Origin: Blattamonas nauphoetae
Taxonomy: Eukaryota > Preaxostyla > Oxymonadida
Direction: 5' to 3'
Assembly: GCA_033064195.1 (NCBI GenBank)
Contig: JARBJD010000200.1
Location: 62,001 to 126,000 of the forward strand
Length of the DNA stretch: 64,000 nucleotides
Under the pieces are notes generated by a model. That model worked only from the letters and a program-made list of their open reading frames with translations. It was not told the origin of the DNA and did not search any database. The number at the start of each line of letters is the position of its first letter. Positions within the stretch are counted from its first letter, which is position 1. The position numbers were made by a program, and so were the translations under genes. Positions 22,399-34,300 of the stretch are shown piece by piece.

Positions 22399-23614
22399 TT
22401 ATTGGCTTGGAAGATGTGCCCTTGCAATCGTGTTCACATCCTCAATCTTGATTCGCGAGTCTGGTTCCTATGAGATGATAGAGGAGACTAAAATCAACAT
22501 ACTTTGATTAGCATCTGACCGATCAGGTTTTTCAGATCATCACTGACAGAAACAGTGATTGGCGGCACAGGCGCTGTTTTGATGCGATGAAAGAGGATAT
22601 CTTTCGTCTGACCATCAAACGGGACAGTTTGTTGAGTGAGCTGATAAAGAGTCACTCCCAACGACCACACGTCGCATTGACTGTTATAACTGAAAAAATA
22701 AAGATGCACGAAAACGTACTGTCTGGACTGGAGGATTTCTGGGGCAGCATAATAACTGACATCGAAGGAACATGAAGTGTGAACAATGGCGAGAGAAAGA
22801 CATACGGGGTCCCGACAGGAGAGATAGTCATATCCATTGTGCTGGCAAGTTGACGGGCATATCCCATATCGCCTGTGAATGTGAAGGAAAGGAGTTAAAA
22901 TGACAAACCAAGTTTCAGAGTTGAGTCTGCTCCAATAAAGATATTAGCTGGTTTAATATCACGATGGACGATATGTCTCTGTTTCAAAACCAACAGAGAG
23001 AGACTTAATTCCGATGCAAACAACCAGAGTGTCTGAAGAGAAGAAATGAGTTGAGTGAGAGATGCAACCTCCTCTGTAAACTGCTCACCGCGAGAAATGA
23101 TGTTTTGAAGCTCAGTTTCCAGAGTTCCATGATCACAGAGTTCCATCACGATATAGTTATAGTGTTCGTCTTGAAAACATTCGATAAAGTGGACACATCC
23201 ATGGAAGTTAGAGCCGTTTGCAGTCTGTTGAAAGGTAATCATTGCGTTGATTTCATCCAAAACTTGCGAATCATCATTGTTGGAAGTTCGAGGGATTTGT
23301 TTGATGGCATAAAACCTACCATCTGCTTCTGCGCGATGGACAAGACCTGAAGAGCCTCTTCCAAGCTCCTCAAGTATTCTATCTGGAATGAGATCAATGA
23401 AAATAAAAAATCAACAGTTTTTGATTCTTGTACACATAGTTGTCCTAGATCGATCCATAAGGCAAAATCCACATCTTCACCTGTGTCGAATGTCTTATTG
23501 TCAACATCTATTATTTCGCCCGTGACGACCTTCCTCCCCTCTCTCCTTTTTCTTCCCTGTTTTGCCTTCTCTTCAGTTCCATCCCACAGTTGTTTTCCGC
23601 TACGTTTGACATGG
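22399..23614 (-). CDS. NEK-like Ser/Thr protein kinase, at least five introns
   Basis: Exons on the minus strand: about 23614-23436, 23382-22909, 22872-22806, 22755-22720, 22689-22503 and 22467-22399 (TAA). The introns are 53, 36, 50, 30 and 35 nt, all GT..AG, and every join keeps phase. The product shows YRILEELGRGSSGLV (glycine loop), FYAIKQI (Lys of the ATP site), IVHRDIKPANIF (catalytic loop), DMG in place of DFG, GTPYYAAPEIL (activation-loop end) and DVWSLGVTLY. This is a complete catalytic core, closest in feel to NEK kinases. The C-terminus ends soon after the domain (LIKEPDSRIKIEDV). The 5' end is open: the first exon seen follows an apparent acceptor at ~23615 and has no ATG in frame; its N-terminal extension is Lys/Arg-rich. 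The neighbour on the plus strand starts at 23658, so the two genes are head to head. Confidence 0.85.
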
Positions 23615-23657
23615 CCAAGCTACAAATGACGAATCTTCCAATCCACTCTTCCTTTAG

Positions 23658-26600
23658 ATGATCGTCTTTGTTCTTGTTGACATTTTATATGGCCTTTCAA
23701 CTCCTGCTCTTGATCTCAGAAGTCATGAACCCACCGCTTTCATCGACTATGATTATCAGGGCCAGAATACAATCACCATGACACTTACACCAGAATCAAA
23801 GACTCCTTGGACCCTCACTTCGATGTATCTCCATGTACCGACCAGTTTGTATTTGAAACAATTTAATCACTTCAGATCACCAACAAATAGAAATCCAAAT
23901 TGGGTCAGAAGATGAAAATCTCGTAAAGACTGTCGTCCCCCTCTCTCATGACGATTTTTCTTCATTTGAGACTCTTTCCACCCAGCAACTACTGCATCTC
24001 GGAATGACACATCGAATCTCTCTCTCACCAACAACATCCTCAACAAAATTGCAGTTCTCATTTCTTTTTGAATCCGAATTATCCCTCTTTTCGGATTCTT
24101 TTCGCGTTTGTCTCGAATTTGATGATGGGAAAGACAAACACCTCAGTCTGGCATTTCTGGATGATTCAGATGAACACCCGTTCCATCTGATCCTTCAGCC
24201 CAGTCCCACATCAATTCAATCTGTCCTCGGAGATTCTCCGGACTCAATTCGCAGGCTAATTCATCTTGCAAATCTTGCATCGCGATCAGGTTTCTCCAGC
24301 ACAGCAACTCTGAACGGCGTTGTGGAAAAGGAAGCCTTGTGGACAGGCCTCTTCGGTGTGATTGAACTGGAGGAAGACGGACAGTTTCTTGTGACAGAGT
24401 GGTTCGGAGGCCGAATCGAGAGTGTGCGGTGGGTGGATGTGAGGAAGGAGGAGATGTGGGCGATGGTCGAGGTGGAGTGGCCGGAGGAGATGCAAAGTGT
24501 GATGCAAACAGCTCTGGCTGATCTCTTGGGGGAGGGAGAGTGGGAGGAGTTGAAGGGGGAGAAAGTCAGCACTCAACCACAAACAAAAGAAGCAAACCAT
24601 GTCACTCAAATCGAAGCAGACAACGTCAATCAGACTGAAGAAGTCGACAATGCCACTCGGATGGACGAATCCGACCATGCCAATCAAACAGCAGAACCAG
24701 CCAATGCCATCCTGGCAGAAGAAGAGAAGAATACCGAACTCAGCTCGGAAGACAGAACAGCCCACACCGTTCTCTTCACTCGGCCATCCACTCACTCCAC
24801 TCCATCCGCCTGGTCCTTCACTCAGCTCTTGCTTGATGTGTGCGTTGTTGACGGCAACCGCGAGCACTGCATCGAGCCAGACACTCGCATCGACACTGGA
24901 TTGGTCTCAGCCAGCCTCCGCACGGAAGAAGCAGCAGCAAGTGTGAAGACAGTGACACTGATTCATGATCAGACAAGCGAAATTGTGGACGGACGAGCAC
25001 TTTTGAAGCTTTTAGTCGAGACCGATTCAGACGCACAGGACTGTGTGCTGAACCTCGAATTGGATCTCCACTTCTCGGATGTCCACATCTCAAAGATTGT
25101 GCCAATTAATCCCCTCACCCCAATCATCCACACTCCCATCGCCATTCCAACTGCGTCCCTCCCTGCCAGTGCCCACCCTCCTCCACCTTCACCCTCCTCA
25201 GCTGACCTCTCCGGGACACTCTGCTTCTCCTGCCTCTCTTCAGCCTGCCCTCGCCATCCCCATCCCATCCAACACGGGTCTGTCTCGCTGATCTCTCACG
25301 ATCAACAGACTCTGAAAGCAAGAGTCGGGAAAGTGGGCGAGTTCATCTTTCCTGCCCTCCGCTTTGGAGAATACAGAATCATCAGCACTGCCCAGCTGGG
25401 CGAGGAAGAGTTCGGAATCGAGCTGGATTCATTCATCTTCTCCAAATGGTCTCTCCGTGCCATTTCGATTGGTTTTGGCGAAGAAACACTCTGCGAAAAG
25501 GAGACGAAAACGCAGATGACAATCGAGACGAGAGTGCGCGTTGAAGATCAGAGCGACGATTCAGCTGCCATCCCGTTTGCTGCACTGGCCATCCATCCCA
25601 TCCCATCCTCCGCCACTTCCGACGCTCACTTCGAGCTGTTCTCCTTCCCTCGCCGCGCGTCCTTCCTTCCCGACGAGGTTGGGCGAGAGCTGGACAGAAT
25701 GATCGACGTGGGAGTCTTCCGAACAGGAAGTGAAGGCGTGATTTCTGTTTCGCTCGACGTCCACACCACATACACGCTTGTTCAATGCAAAGATGAATGG
25801 CTGGGGGTGGATGGTTGGGATCCTGATGGCAAAAATGAGACAAGTCAAGAGAACAACAAACCCCTCAACACTCTCATCTTTGAAGCTGATCCAGAAAAAC
25901 CATCCCATCTTCATTTTAACCTCATCGCCGAATACAAACACACCTCAACGAGTCACAAGACCGACGAGAGAGATCCTCAACATGCACACGAAACCCCACA
26001 GCACACACAGCCACTCCAGACGAACACGCCCCAACCGACCACACCCAACCAACAACGCCAGCCACACACACAACGCAGACACCAAAGAACCTACGAGGAG
26101 CCAGAACCACGCGACAGAAACACGCGGAGACGTCCTCCTCCGAACAGGCACAGGGACAGCGAAGACCAACAGCAGAGATCTCCTCGGACTCAGCCACAGA
26201 CACACACTCAGCCACAGCCACACACTCAGCCGAACGAACAGCATCCTCCTCGGAAGCAAGAACACCAACCAAATCAAGCATCGTCGCCTTCCACGCAAGG
26301 ACAGCCCAACCATCATCCTCCACACGAGACAAGACACAATCCCCTTAACCAGCAAGACGACCAAATGCCTCCCTTCTCCAACAACATGTTCACTCCGATG
26401 TGGGACAGGCCTGGCGACGACTGGTTCAGTCCGTCTCCAATCTCAGCACCATCCTCCGACTTTGGTCCGTCTCTCCACAACTTCTTGTGGAACAGCGGAC
26501 ACACAATCAGAAAGAAGGACAAGCAGCAGACAACAGGAGGGGAATCAAGTGGGCACTCCACAGTCATTCAGACAACAAGCAAAACATCGTCCACGCCAGC

Positions 26601-29600
26601 CACCGGAGACAACACAATTCCCATCACGACACTTCCTGGCTTCACTCTCAATCTACCCAGAAGTCCGATCAATCCCCCTTTCCCTCAGACCATCAAGACC
26701 ATTCTCCCAACCACTGTTGTCATTCCCGACGCCGCCTCAATCACATCGGAGACAGTCTCGTTCTCTTCTTCGACCTCCACCGACCCAGCCCCATCCTCAA
26801 AAGTCTCAGTCCTCGCCACTCCCGCAGGTGTGCTGACAGGTTCAGTGCACAGAATGTCCAACACCCCTCGCCTCTCTCTCGTTGCGGTTGCCAACGCCAA
26901 CGTGCAACTCATCACTCTTTCAGGCGAGTTCGTTGCAGAGACTCAAACAGGCGCAAGCGGTCAGTTTGTGTTCATTGGGCTCACCCAGCCAGGACGCTTC
27001 TTGGTCAGTGTGCTGATCAACTGCACCGGAAATTGTGCAGGGCGAGGGCAGAGTGTTGTGGAATTGACAGAGAGCACAGAAGGGGAAGGAGTGACGGGTG
27101 AGTTTGTGGGTGTCGTGATCGACTGCACGTGCTGTGATTCGTCAACCAACGGAACTGTTGTTGGCACAGTTGGCATGACGTGCGGAGGCATCCCCACCAA
27201 CATCTCGGGAGTGGTCGTCTTCACCTCAATCACAGACGCATCTGTCACTCTTCCTGTCTCCAACGGGAAATTCGCAGGCAACATCAGTGTCGGCCAATGG
27301 TCTGCCCAATTTGTCGGTGTGAGTGAGAATGGAGCGAACATCACCTCAAACACCACGAGTGTGACGACCATCGCAGACGAGTCAGTTGTGCTGGCGATCC
27401 AAATCACCGGATCAATCGCTCAGTGTTCGCCTGTTGTTGTGATCGATCTCTGCACGAACTGCGAAGAAGAGTCATCGTGCTCTACCCTCCCCGCTCCCCT
27501 CCCTCCCACCACCATCGCAATCACAGTCAACACAACATCAAACAGAACCCTTTCTCAGACCGTCATGTCCACATCGAATCCCATCTCCATCTCGCTCAGC
27601 AGCCTCCTCTTGTCTCTCGGCGAGTATGCCCTCTCGACGGTCAGTGTTCAGGTCACAACTGTCTGCGACTCAGCCCCATCGCTTGTTATCACCTCGTCCC
27701 CACTCCCTGCTTCTGTTCTCCGTCTTCGAGATGGACTGAACTGCTCGGCTGTCTGTAGCATCGCCCCGACGACAGGCGACGTTCAGGGGCAGCTCTGTAT
27801 CGATTGCAGTGGAAACGGAGTGTGTGAACAGAACGGATCAGTCCTTGCCAACCGCGTCGTCCTGATCGTCCCTTCGACATTCACAAACGCACAAGCCACC
27901 AACGTCGATTCGTCTGGATCGTTCTCTTTCGTCGACGTCCTCGCCGGCGATTGCTCCATCTCCCTCTCCACAACACCTCTCGTCATCAACTCAATTGACG
28001 ATACATCGTCTCTCGTCTTCGTCGAGCTTGGCGATGTGACAGTTCCAGCTGGCGAAGCAATCTCCGTCGAGATTGCTGTCAACGACGAAGCAGTGTGCCA
28101 GACAGACCCGGAACCACCTCAAACACTCGCCATCTTTGGGACGATTTGCGTTTCTCGGAATGAAAGCACACCATGCAGCGAGATGGTCCGAGATGCCACT
28201 CTTCTCCTCACCAACCTCTCCTCCAACCAGACCATCGCTGGAAGAACCGACGCAAACGGCGTCTTTGTCTTCTCGTCCATCTCACTCGGGAATTACAACC
28301 TCACTGTCGTCTCGTCTCTCATCAACACAACAGCCTCCCTCCCCATTCTCGCCGATGGCACGTCAGCCTCTTTCCGAAGCGTCAACGTTCGTCTCACTCT
28401 CCCAATCGACGACGATGACACTCCGAGCGAGACAGTCGTCGTGTCTGGTCGGATCTTCTTCGACGAGGACAGCGACACAGTCTTCACTCAAGACACCGAC
28501 ATTGCTGTGCAGAACGTGGCAGTGACGGTGGAAGTGCAAAGAGTCACTGTCAACCAAACAGTCACAACGAACACTGGTCACTATTCAATGACCATCACGT
28601 GGGAGGCCATCGATGAAGCGCTTGCTCTGACCGGCGCCGATCTGAGCGACGTCGTTCTGATTGTCGGCCCACTCTGGTCTGAAAACAGCCAGCTCGGCCT
28701 GACGGGACAGATTTCGGATGAGGACAGACTTTCTCAGCCGTTGGTCGCGTCGCCAACGTCCTCGTCTCCGCTCGTCCGTGCCTTCCGACTCAACCTGAAC
28801 CGCGATTCAGACGCGTCTGTTCTCGACATCCCTCTCCCTCCGCTGTTCAACACTATCTCTGGCGACATCTCCCTTCTGTGCCTCAACTGCACAACTGTTG
28901 AGGATCCCATCTGCACCATCCAGCCCTTCCCCCTTCCGCCTTCTCCTCCGTCCACCCTTCGCCTTGTCGAGCGTGTCACGCCATATCCCCGCCGTGGCAT
29001 CAAGGTCTCGCTCATCTCCACCTCGTGGGAGATCCTTGCCACTCAAACAACCACTCGATTTGGCTTCTCCTTCACCCACCTTCCAGCTGGCCAGTATTTC
29101 CTTGCTGTCACTCTCCCTGCTGGTTCGATCCCAATCCAGCCCACTCCGCTCGTCCAGACTGACGTGAGCCAGCTCCTCGATCAGCTGATCCGCGAAACAG
29201 GAGCACGCTCGCTGAGTGAAGCTCTCCTGACGTGCACTCCGAGGCGAGGTATTTCTGAGCTGAAAGCAGCGAGCCTCCGATTGGTGCGGGAGAACATTCT
29301 CATCGGTCCTTTTGTGGTGCGTGACAGAGTGATCTCAAACAGACAGCACATCGAATTCGTCAACGATGGATTGTGCACGTCCCTGACAGGAGCAGAAGCG
29401 ACTGCTGTTCCACTGAGTGCGAGAGAAGACGAACACGAGCGTGACGATCTCACATTCATCTCAGCCCACCAAAAAATGGCTGGAGAAGACCAGTTCGAGG
29501 ACAGCTCAGAATGGGCAACAGATGACATTGGAGAACGAGAGAGAAACGATCAACTGGCAGCAGCGCTGAAACAACTCACCGAAGATGATGATCCCACCGA

Positions 29601-31152
29601 AACCCAGTCAACCATCGTGCTGATGAACGAAGGAGGACCGAGAAGAAGGAGACCAGTTGGAGACAAAGATGAAGAAGACAAAATTGAAGGAGAAGAAGCT
29701 CGACGAGCAAAGGCGAAGGAGATGATGGACGAAAAGGCAAAAGCCAGAGAAGAGGACACTCGCGCGAGGAAGAAGCGCTTCTCCGAAGACGCGAAAGTGA
29801 GAAGGGAAGACAGATTTGAGGTGAGGAAGGCTGATGCTGTTCGACGAAGAGACAACGACACTGCCGCAGCCAACGAGACCGACACAGCACGTCCTTTCTG
29901 GCAGGTGTTCATGAAGAAGACGAAGAAGAACGAAAACGAGACAGCCCCTGTCCAAGAAACACATCAACCCCACCAAAACGAGGAAAGACAGATTGAGAGT
30001 CACTCCACAGCCGAACACGAGAACGAGATTGCTTTGAACGATTCCAATCAGAATGACCAACACAATCAGACACCCACAGAACCAACACATCAGTCAGTTG
30101 AAGAGCCAGAACCAACACACCAGTCAGAAGAACCAGAGCCAACACACCAGCCAGCTGAAGAACAAGAAACAACAAAACTGGAACAAGAACACGACAACGA
30201 CACACTCTCACCGACACACACGAACAGTCAAACAGCTGCCCGAGTTCCTGAACTGATCAACAGTCGAGTCCGAAACAACAAAATAGAGCCTCTGCCTGGG
30301 CCAATTGAAGTTCCGTCACCCTCTCACTTCAAATTCAAATCGGCTGAAGAAAGGACACGCTATCCATCGAAAGGCGAAAGCGAGAAGAATTGGATTGGAA
30401 AACGGGAAGAGATCCATCTTCAAGACGCGTCGGTGCGACCGACTTTCAAGTCTCGGGTCCCTCTCTCCAACCAATATCCTCCCCGACCCGGCCCTTACAA
30501 CCCGCAGCCCGACCCGAATCAGCCAGACCAGCCAGGACCATTCCCACCACAGCCCGGACCCTTCAATCCACAACCCGGTCCCAACCAGCCTGATCAACCG
30601 ATGCCTTTCCCACCTCAGCCTGGACCCTTCAATCCTCAACCAGGCCCGAATCAGCCAGACCAACCAATGCCATTTCCACCACAGCCTGGACCATTCAATC
30701 CTCAGCCTGGTCCCAACCAGCCCGATCAGCCAATGCCGTTTCCACCTCAGCCTGGTCCATTCAATCCCCAACCCGGACCATACAACCCTCAACCTGACCA
30801 ACCAATGCCTTTCCCACCCCAACCTGGTCCATTCAACCCTCAGCCAGGCCCCAATCAGCCTGATCAACCGATACCTTTCCCACCTCAGCCTGGACCCTTC
30901 AATCCACAACCTGGTCCAAACCAGCCAGATCAACCGATGCCATTCTTCCCTCCCAACCCTTTCAACCCATTCGGCACATCAGAAAAGAAGAAAAATGAGA
31001 ACGAGTCTTGTGATGACAGCCAAAAGGAAGAAAAACACAAAGAGAGAACATCCGACTCAGATGAAATAAAAACAGGACACTACATCCATCATAAATCTCC
31101 CTTTGGGGTTGATATAGGAGATAATCGACGAAGGGCATATCGACCGCTTTGA
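23658..31152 (+). CDS. 2,487-aa multidomain protein with Cna-B/SdrD-like repeats and Pro-rich tail
   Basis: Two exons, 23658-23844 and 23876-31152, joined across a 31-nt GT..AG intron; the sum is 7,464 nt, exactly 2,488 codons. The first ~15 residues are hydrophobic (MIVFVLVDILYGLS) and may be a signal peptide. Residues ~106-750 are mixed beta-rich sequence. Residues ~753-895 are Gln/Pro/His/Arg-rich and disordered. Residues ~1040-1900 hold roughly six or seven domains of ~110 residues. Each begins with a Cys pair motif (VIDCTCC, VIDLCTNC, QGQLCIDC, ISLLCLNC) and carries NxG-F-F-phi-G-Y turns (DSSGSFSFVDV, DANGVFVFSSI, SGRIFFDEDSD) as in Cna-B/SdrD-B or carboxypeptidase-regulatory folds. Then follow a Lys/Glu-rich segment (~1905-2205) and a Pro-rich repeat (~2263-2425). 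There is no C-terminal membrane span or GPI signal. A secreted or cell-surface role is an inference. Confidence 0.85.
30475..30960 (+). repeat. 66-bp in-frame tandem repeat (7 units) encoding a Pro-rich tail
   Basis: Seven units of 22 residues, consensus QPDQPMPFPPQPGPFNPQPG followed by two variable residues, near the C-terminus of the 2,487-aa protein. The units differ mainly at silent positions, so the protein repeat is conserved more than the DNA. The fourth unit is altered (NPQPGPYNP). A similar but shorter array (EPTHQSEEPEPTHQPAEE) lies upstream near 30080-30160. Confidence 0.9.
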
Positions 31153-31380
31153 GGCTTTTTATTTTGTGATTTGTACAATCTCGGATTTCCTCCATCTTTT
31201 TTTCCCCACCCACAACATTCATCAATGAACTAAATGACGAGTATAACGACAGAGAATGCGATAACTCTGCAATCATTGCATTGTGTTGTATGTGTTAAGC
31301 CCGATTTATCTCTCATTTTTCTCCTAGATCAAGAAGGAATTGGGTTTTCATTTCTTGAATTTACTGACGTTTTTGTGTAA

Positions 31381-34300
31381 TATCTTGGATTAGGTCGTGG
31401 GTCATCTGGAATGTTTGTGCTTTTTTTTGGCTTTTCTGTGCTTTAGTGTCTATCTTGTGGAATATCAAGGAGGATTGGCAGCTGTGAAAATCATTGCTCG
31501 AGGTCATAACATCGATGGGGAACAGAAATATGCCGTTCACTTTTATGAGTATACATGTTCCTTCTTTCACATTTTCGTAGAAAAGGGATCAAAAATCCTT
31601 TCTATATTCGAATTCGAATGACAACACAAGTTAATGGACAGTTCATTCTCATGATGGATTATGCCAACCTGACAGTTTGATTTTGGCGTATTATTCAACT
31701 TTTTTGTAGTCACTGAATCATCTGATGGATGGTAGAATTCCTCCACTCCCTGAGAGTGTTGTCGGAATTTTCATCCGTCAAATCTGTCTGTATATGTTTC
31801 TTTCATCCATCTGAAATTGTAGTAATCTGTATTGCGGAGTTTTATGAGCATACGTTCATTCATAGGCATGTATTTTTTCGCAAATTATCGACTTCAGAGA
31901 TTTGAAACTGGAAAACATTTTTCTCCATTTTGACGGAGAGGATTCCGTCTTTGCTCAAGTCTCAGATTATGGAATCCTTATCCCAGAATCAGAAGCTCAT
32001 TCTTCAAAAGACGTAGTGGGGTACCCTCTCATTTTCTGACACCATTTCTTCTCTGCTCTCAGAACACCAGTCTACCTCGCACCCGAAATTGTCTATCTTT
32101 CTCCTCATTATTCACACAAATCTGACACCTGGGCAATCGGAGTCATGATGTTCACTCTTCTCTGTCGCACGTTTGATCACTCTTTTCTTCACACTCGCAG
32201 CTACCCCTTCCAAGGGACCACAACACACCAGCTGTACACGTCCATCCAAAGCAACACACACAATATCACCCGACGTGACCTCTCTCAACACTGCACGGAT
32301 GCCATCAACGCTCTTCTGTGCAAAACACCCGCTCAACGACCATCAGCCAAGCAAGCACTCGAGTTCCCATTCTTCAAACAGTTCGAGGAAGCTGCCAAGA
32401 GCGGGATGCCGTGGAACATGTTCTCACAGGTCACTTCTGGATCCTGTTTGTGATTCCTTCTCTTCACTCCCCCAGTTGCCAAGCCACCCCCGCAGACCTT
32501 CTTCATCCCAGACACACATCATTCAGAACGGAACTACAGGCATCTCAGCCCACTCAGGAAGGCACTGAGTCCACCTTCCGATTTCTCTCTGCACCCTGTC
32601 TCCTCCCCCCACAATCCAAACCATTCTCCATCACCACTCTCAGCAGACGCAACCCGACGTGCCCACCCACTTCCCAAAAACATACCCAAACACATTCAGA
32701 ATGGAGCACGATTCCCCGCCCGTCAGTTCATTGGCCCTTCACAAGTCTGCGAGATCTGCGGAAAGGTTGTGCCGATGGATCAGATGCAGCAGCACAAAGA
32801 AAGCGAGCACAACCCGCCCAAATCTTCACCCGCCGCTCTGCGGCTCCCACAGCTCGTCCCGAAGAACACGGGTCCTGCTCCACAAGAAGCCACACGCCTG
32901 AAGTTTGTGGGACTGGTGAATCCGGGTCTCCAATGCTATCTGAACATCGTTGTCCAGTCTCTCTTCCACATCCCTCTCTTCCGAAATGTGTGAACATCTT
33001 TGCGTCACTCTCATCGCCCTTCTTTGTCTTCAGCTTCTCCTTTCTCTCCCCCTCTCCCCATCCCCCACTCCAACTGATCCCCTTCATGTCGGTCTCCACA
33101 GACTCTTCCAAGCAATGCTCACCTCACAGACTCCAGTGAACACGAGTGTGTTCACCCAAACCATCCACTTTCCCCAATTTGACGTTCGCCAGATGAACGA
33201 CACTCAAGACTTCTTCAACCGACTCGTCAACGGACTCAATTCCGAGCTCAAGGTCTGCCGTTCCTCACCCATTGAGATTGCTGTCTGTTTCATGTCTCAA
33301 CCAGAACACTCCCCTTCGAGGGCTGGCCTCGTCTCTCCTCAGCGGACGACTCATCCGCAAGTTAACACTTGAACAGAGAGGCAGGAAGAGTTTGTCGGTC
33401 CACCCTGAACACTTCTGGTCTCTCCGAATGCCGATCGAGTTGGGGAATGGTGTGGAAGAGGTCCTGCCAAAACTCCTCTTTCCAGATCAGTCCGGAAATG
33501 TGTGCCATTTCACTTCTGATTTCACATTCACATCCTTCACTCGTCCCTCTCCCTTCCACTCGTTCTTCTCTCTCCATCTCTTCTCTTGTCTCTCTCAGAC
33601 CCAAAAGATCTATTCTATTCCTCCTGTTCTATTTGTTGATCTTGTCCGATGGACATCTGGCCCGAGAGGATTGATGAAGAACAACAAACGATTCGCTTTC
33701 CCGACTTCTCTCGACTTTTCTCAATTGATCGAGCCGCTCACACTCGCAGAGAAGATGACTGCCATCCAAAAGAAGAAAGAGATCAAAAAAGCGAAAGGAA
33801 AGACTCCTTCCTCGACTCAATTTCCTCAATCACCACAACTCCAACAATCCCTCGCATTCAACGAGCCGAGACATGCAACACAGAAGCTTGTCTACTCTTC
33901 CGAACTGAGCGGGTTGGGCGAGCCAGAAAAGGAACAAGCGTGGATGACAAAGCAGAAGACCGGACCGTTCTATTCGCAGTCCTTCCGCTATTCACTCCTC
34001 GCTGTCGAAGTCCACTCAGGCTCGCTCACGATGGGACATTACTACTCGTTCATTCGCCCGCTCGGAACGAGGGAATGGTTTGAGTGTAACGACGAGACAA
34101 TTCGGAGGGTGGATGAGAGGGAAGCAATCGAGGGACAGTTTGGGGGTGAGATGAATGGGAGGGAAGTCGCCCATTCTGCGATGAGTCTGGTGTACGTGCA
34201 GGATTGCCATGTGGACCGGATTGGTATGAAAGAGCCAACCAGAGTGCATCCGCATCCAGTCCCAAAACCGGACCCAATACTGAATCAATCAGAACTCATT

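Noticed and set aside
24261-30933. Many minus-strand and shifted frames of 100-200 codons
   Set aside because: All overlap the phase-checked 2,487-aa gene and have the composition of shadows.
31366-31395. An alternative genetic code (TAA read as Gln) at the kinase 5' end
   Set aside because: The long genes here contain no other in-frame TAA or TAG and use TAA, TAG and TGA as stops, so a standard code is far more likely.
33500-33598. 99-nt intron in the USP region as certain
   Set aside because: It is in frame and stop-free, so it could equally be coding; I treat it as a likely but unproven intron.
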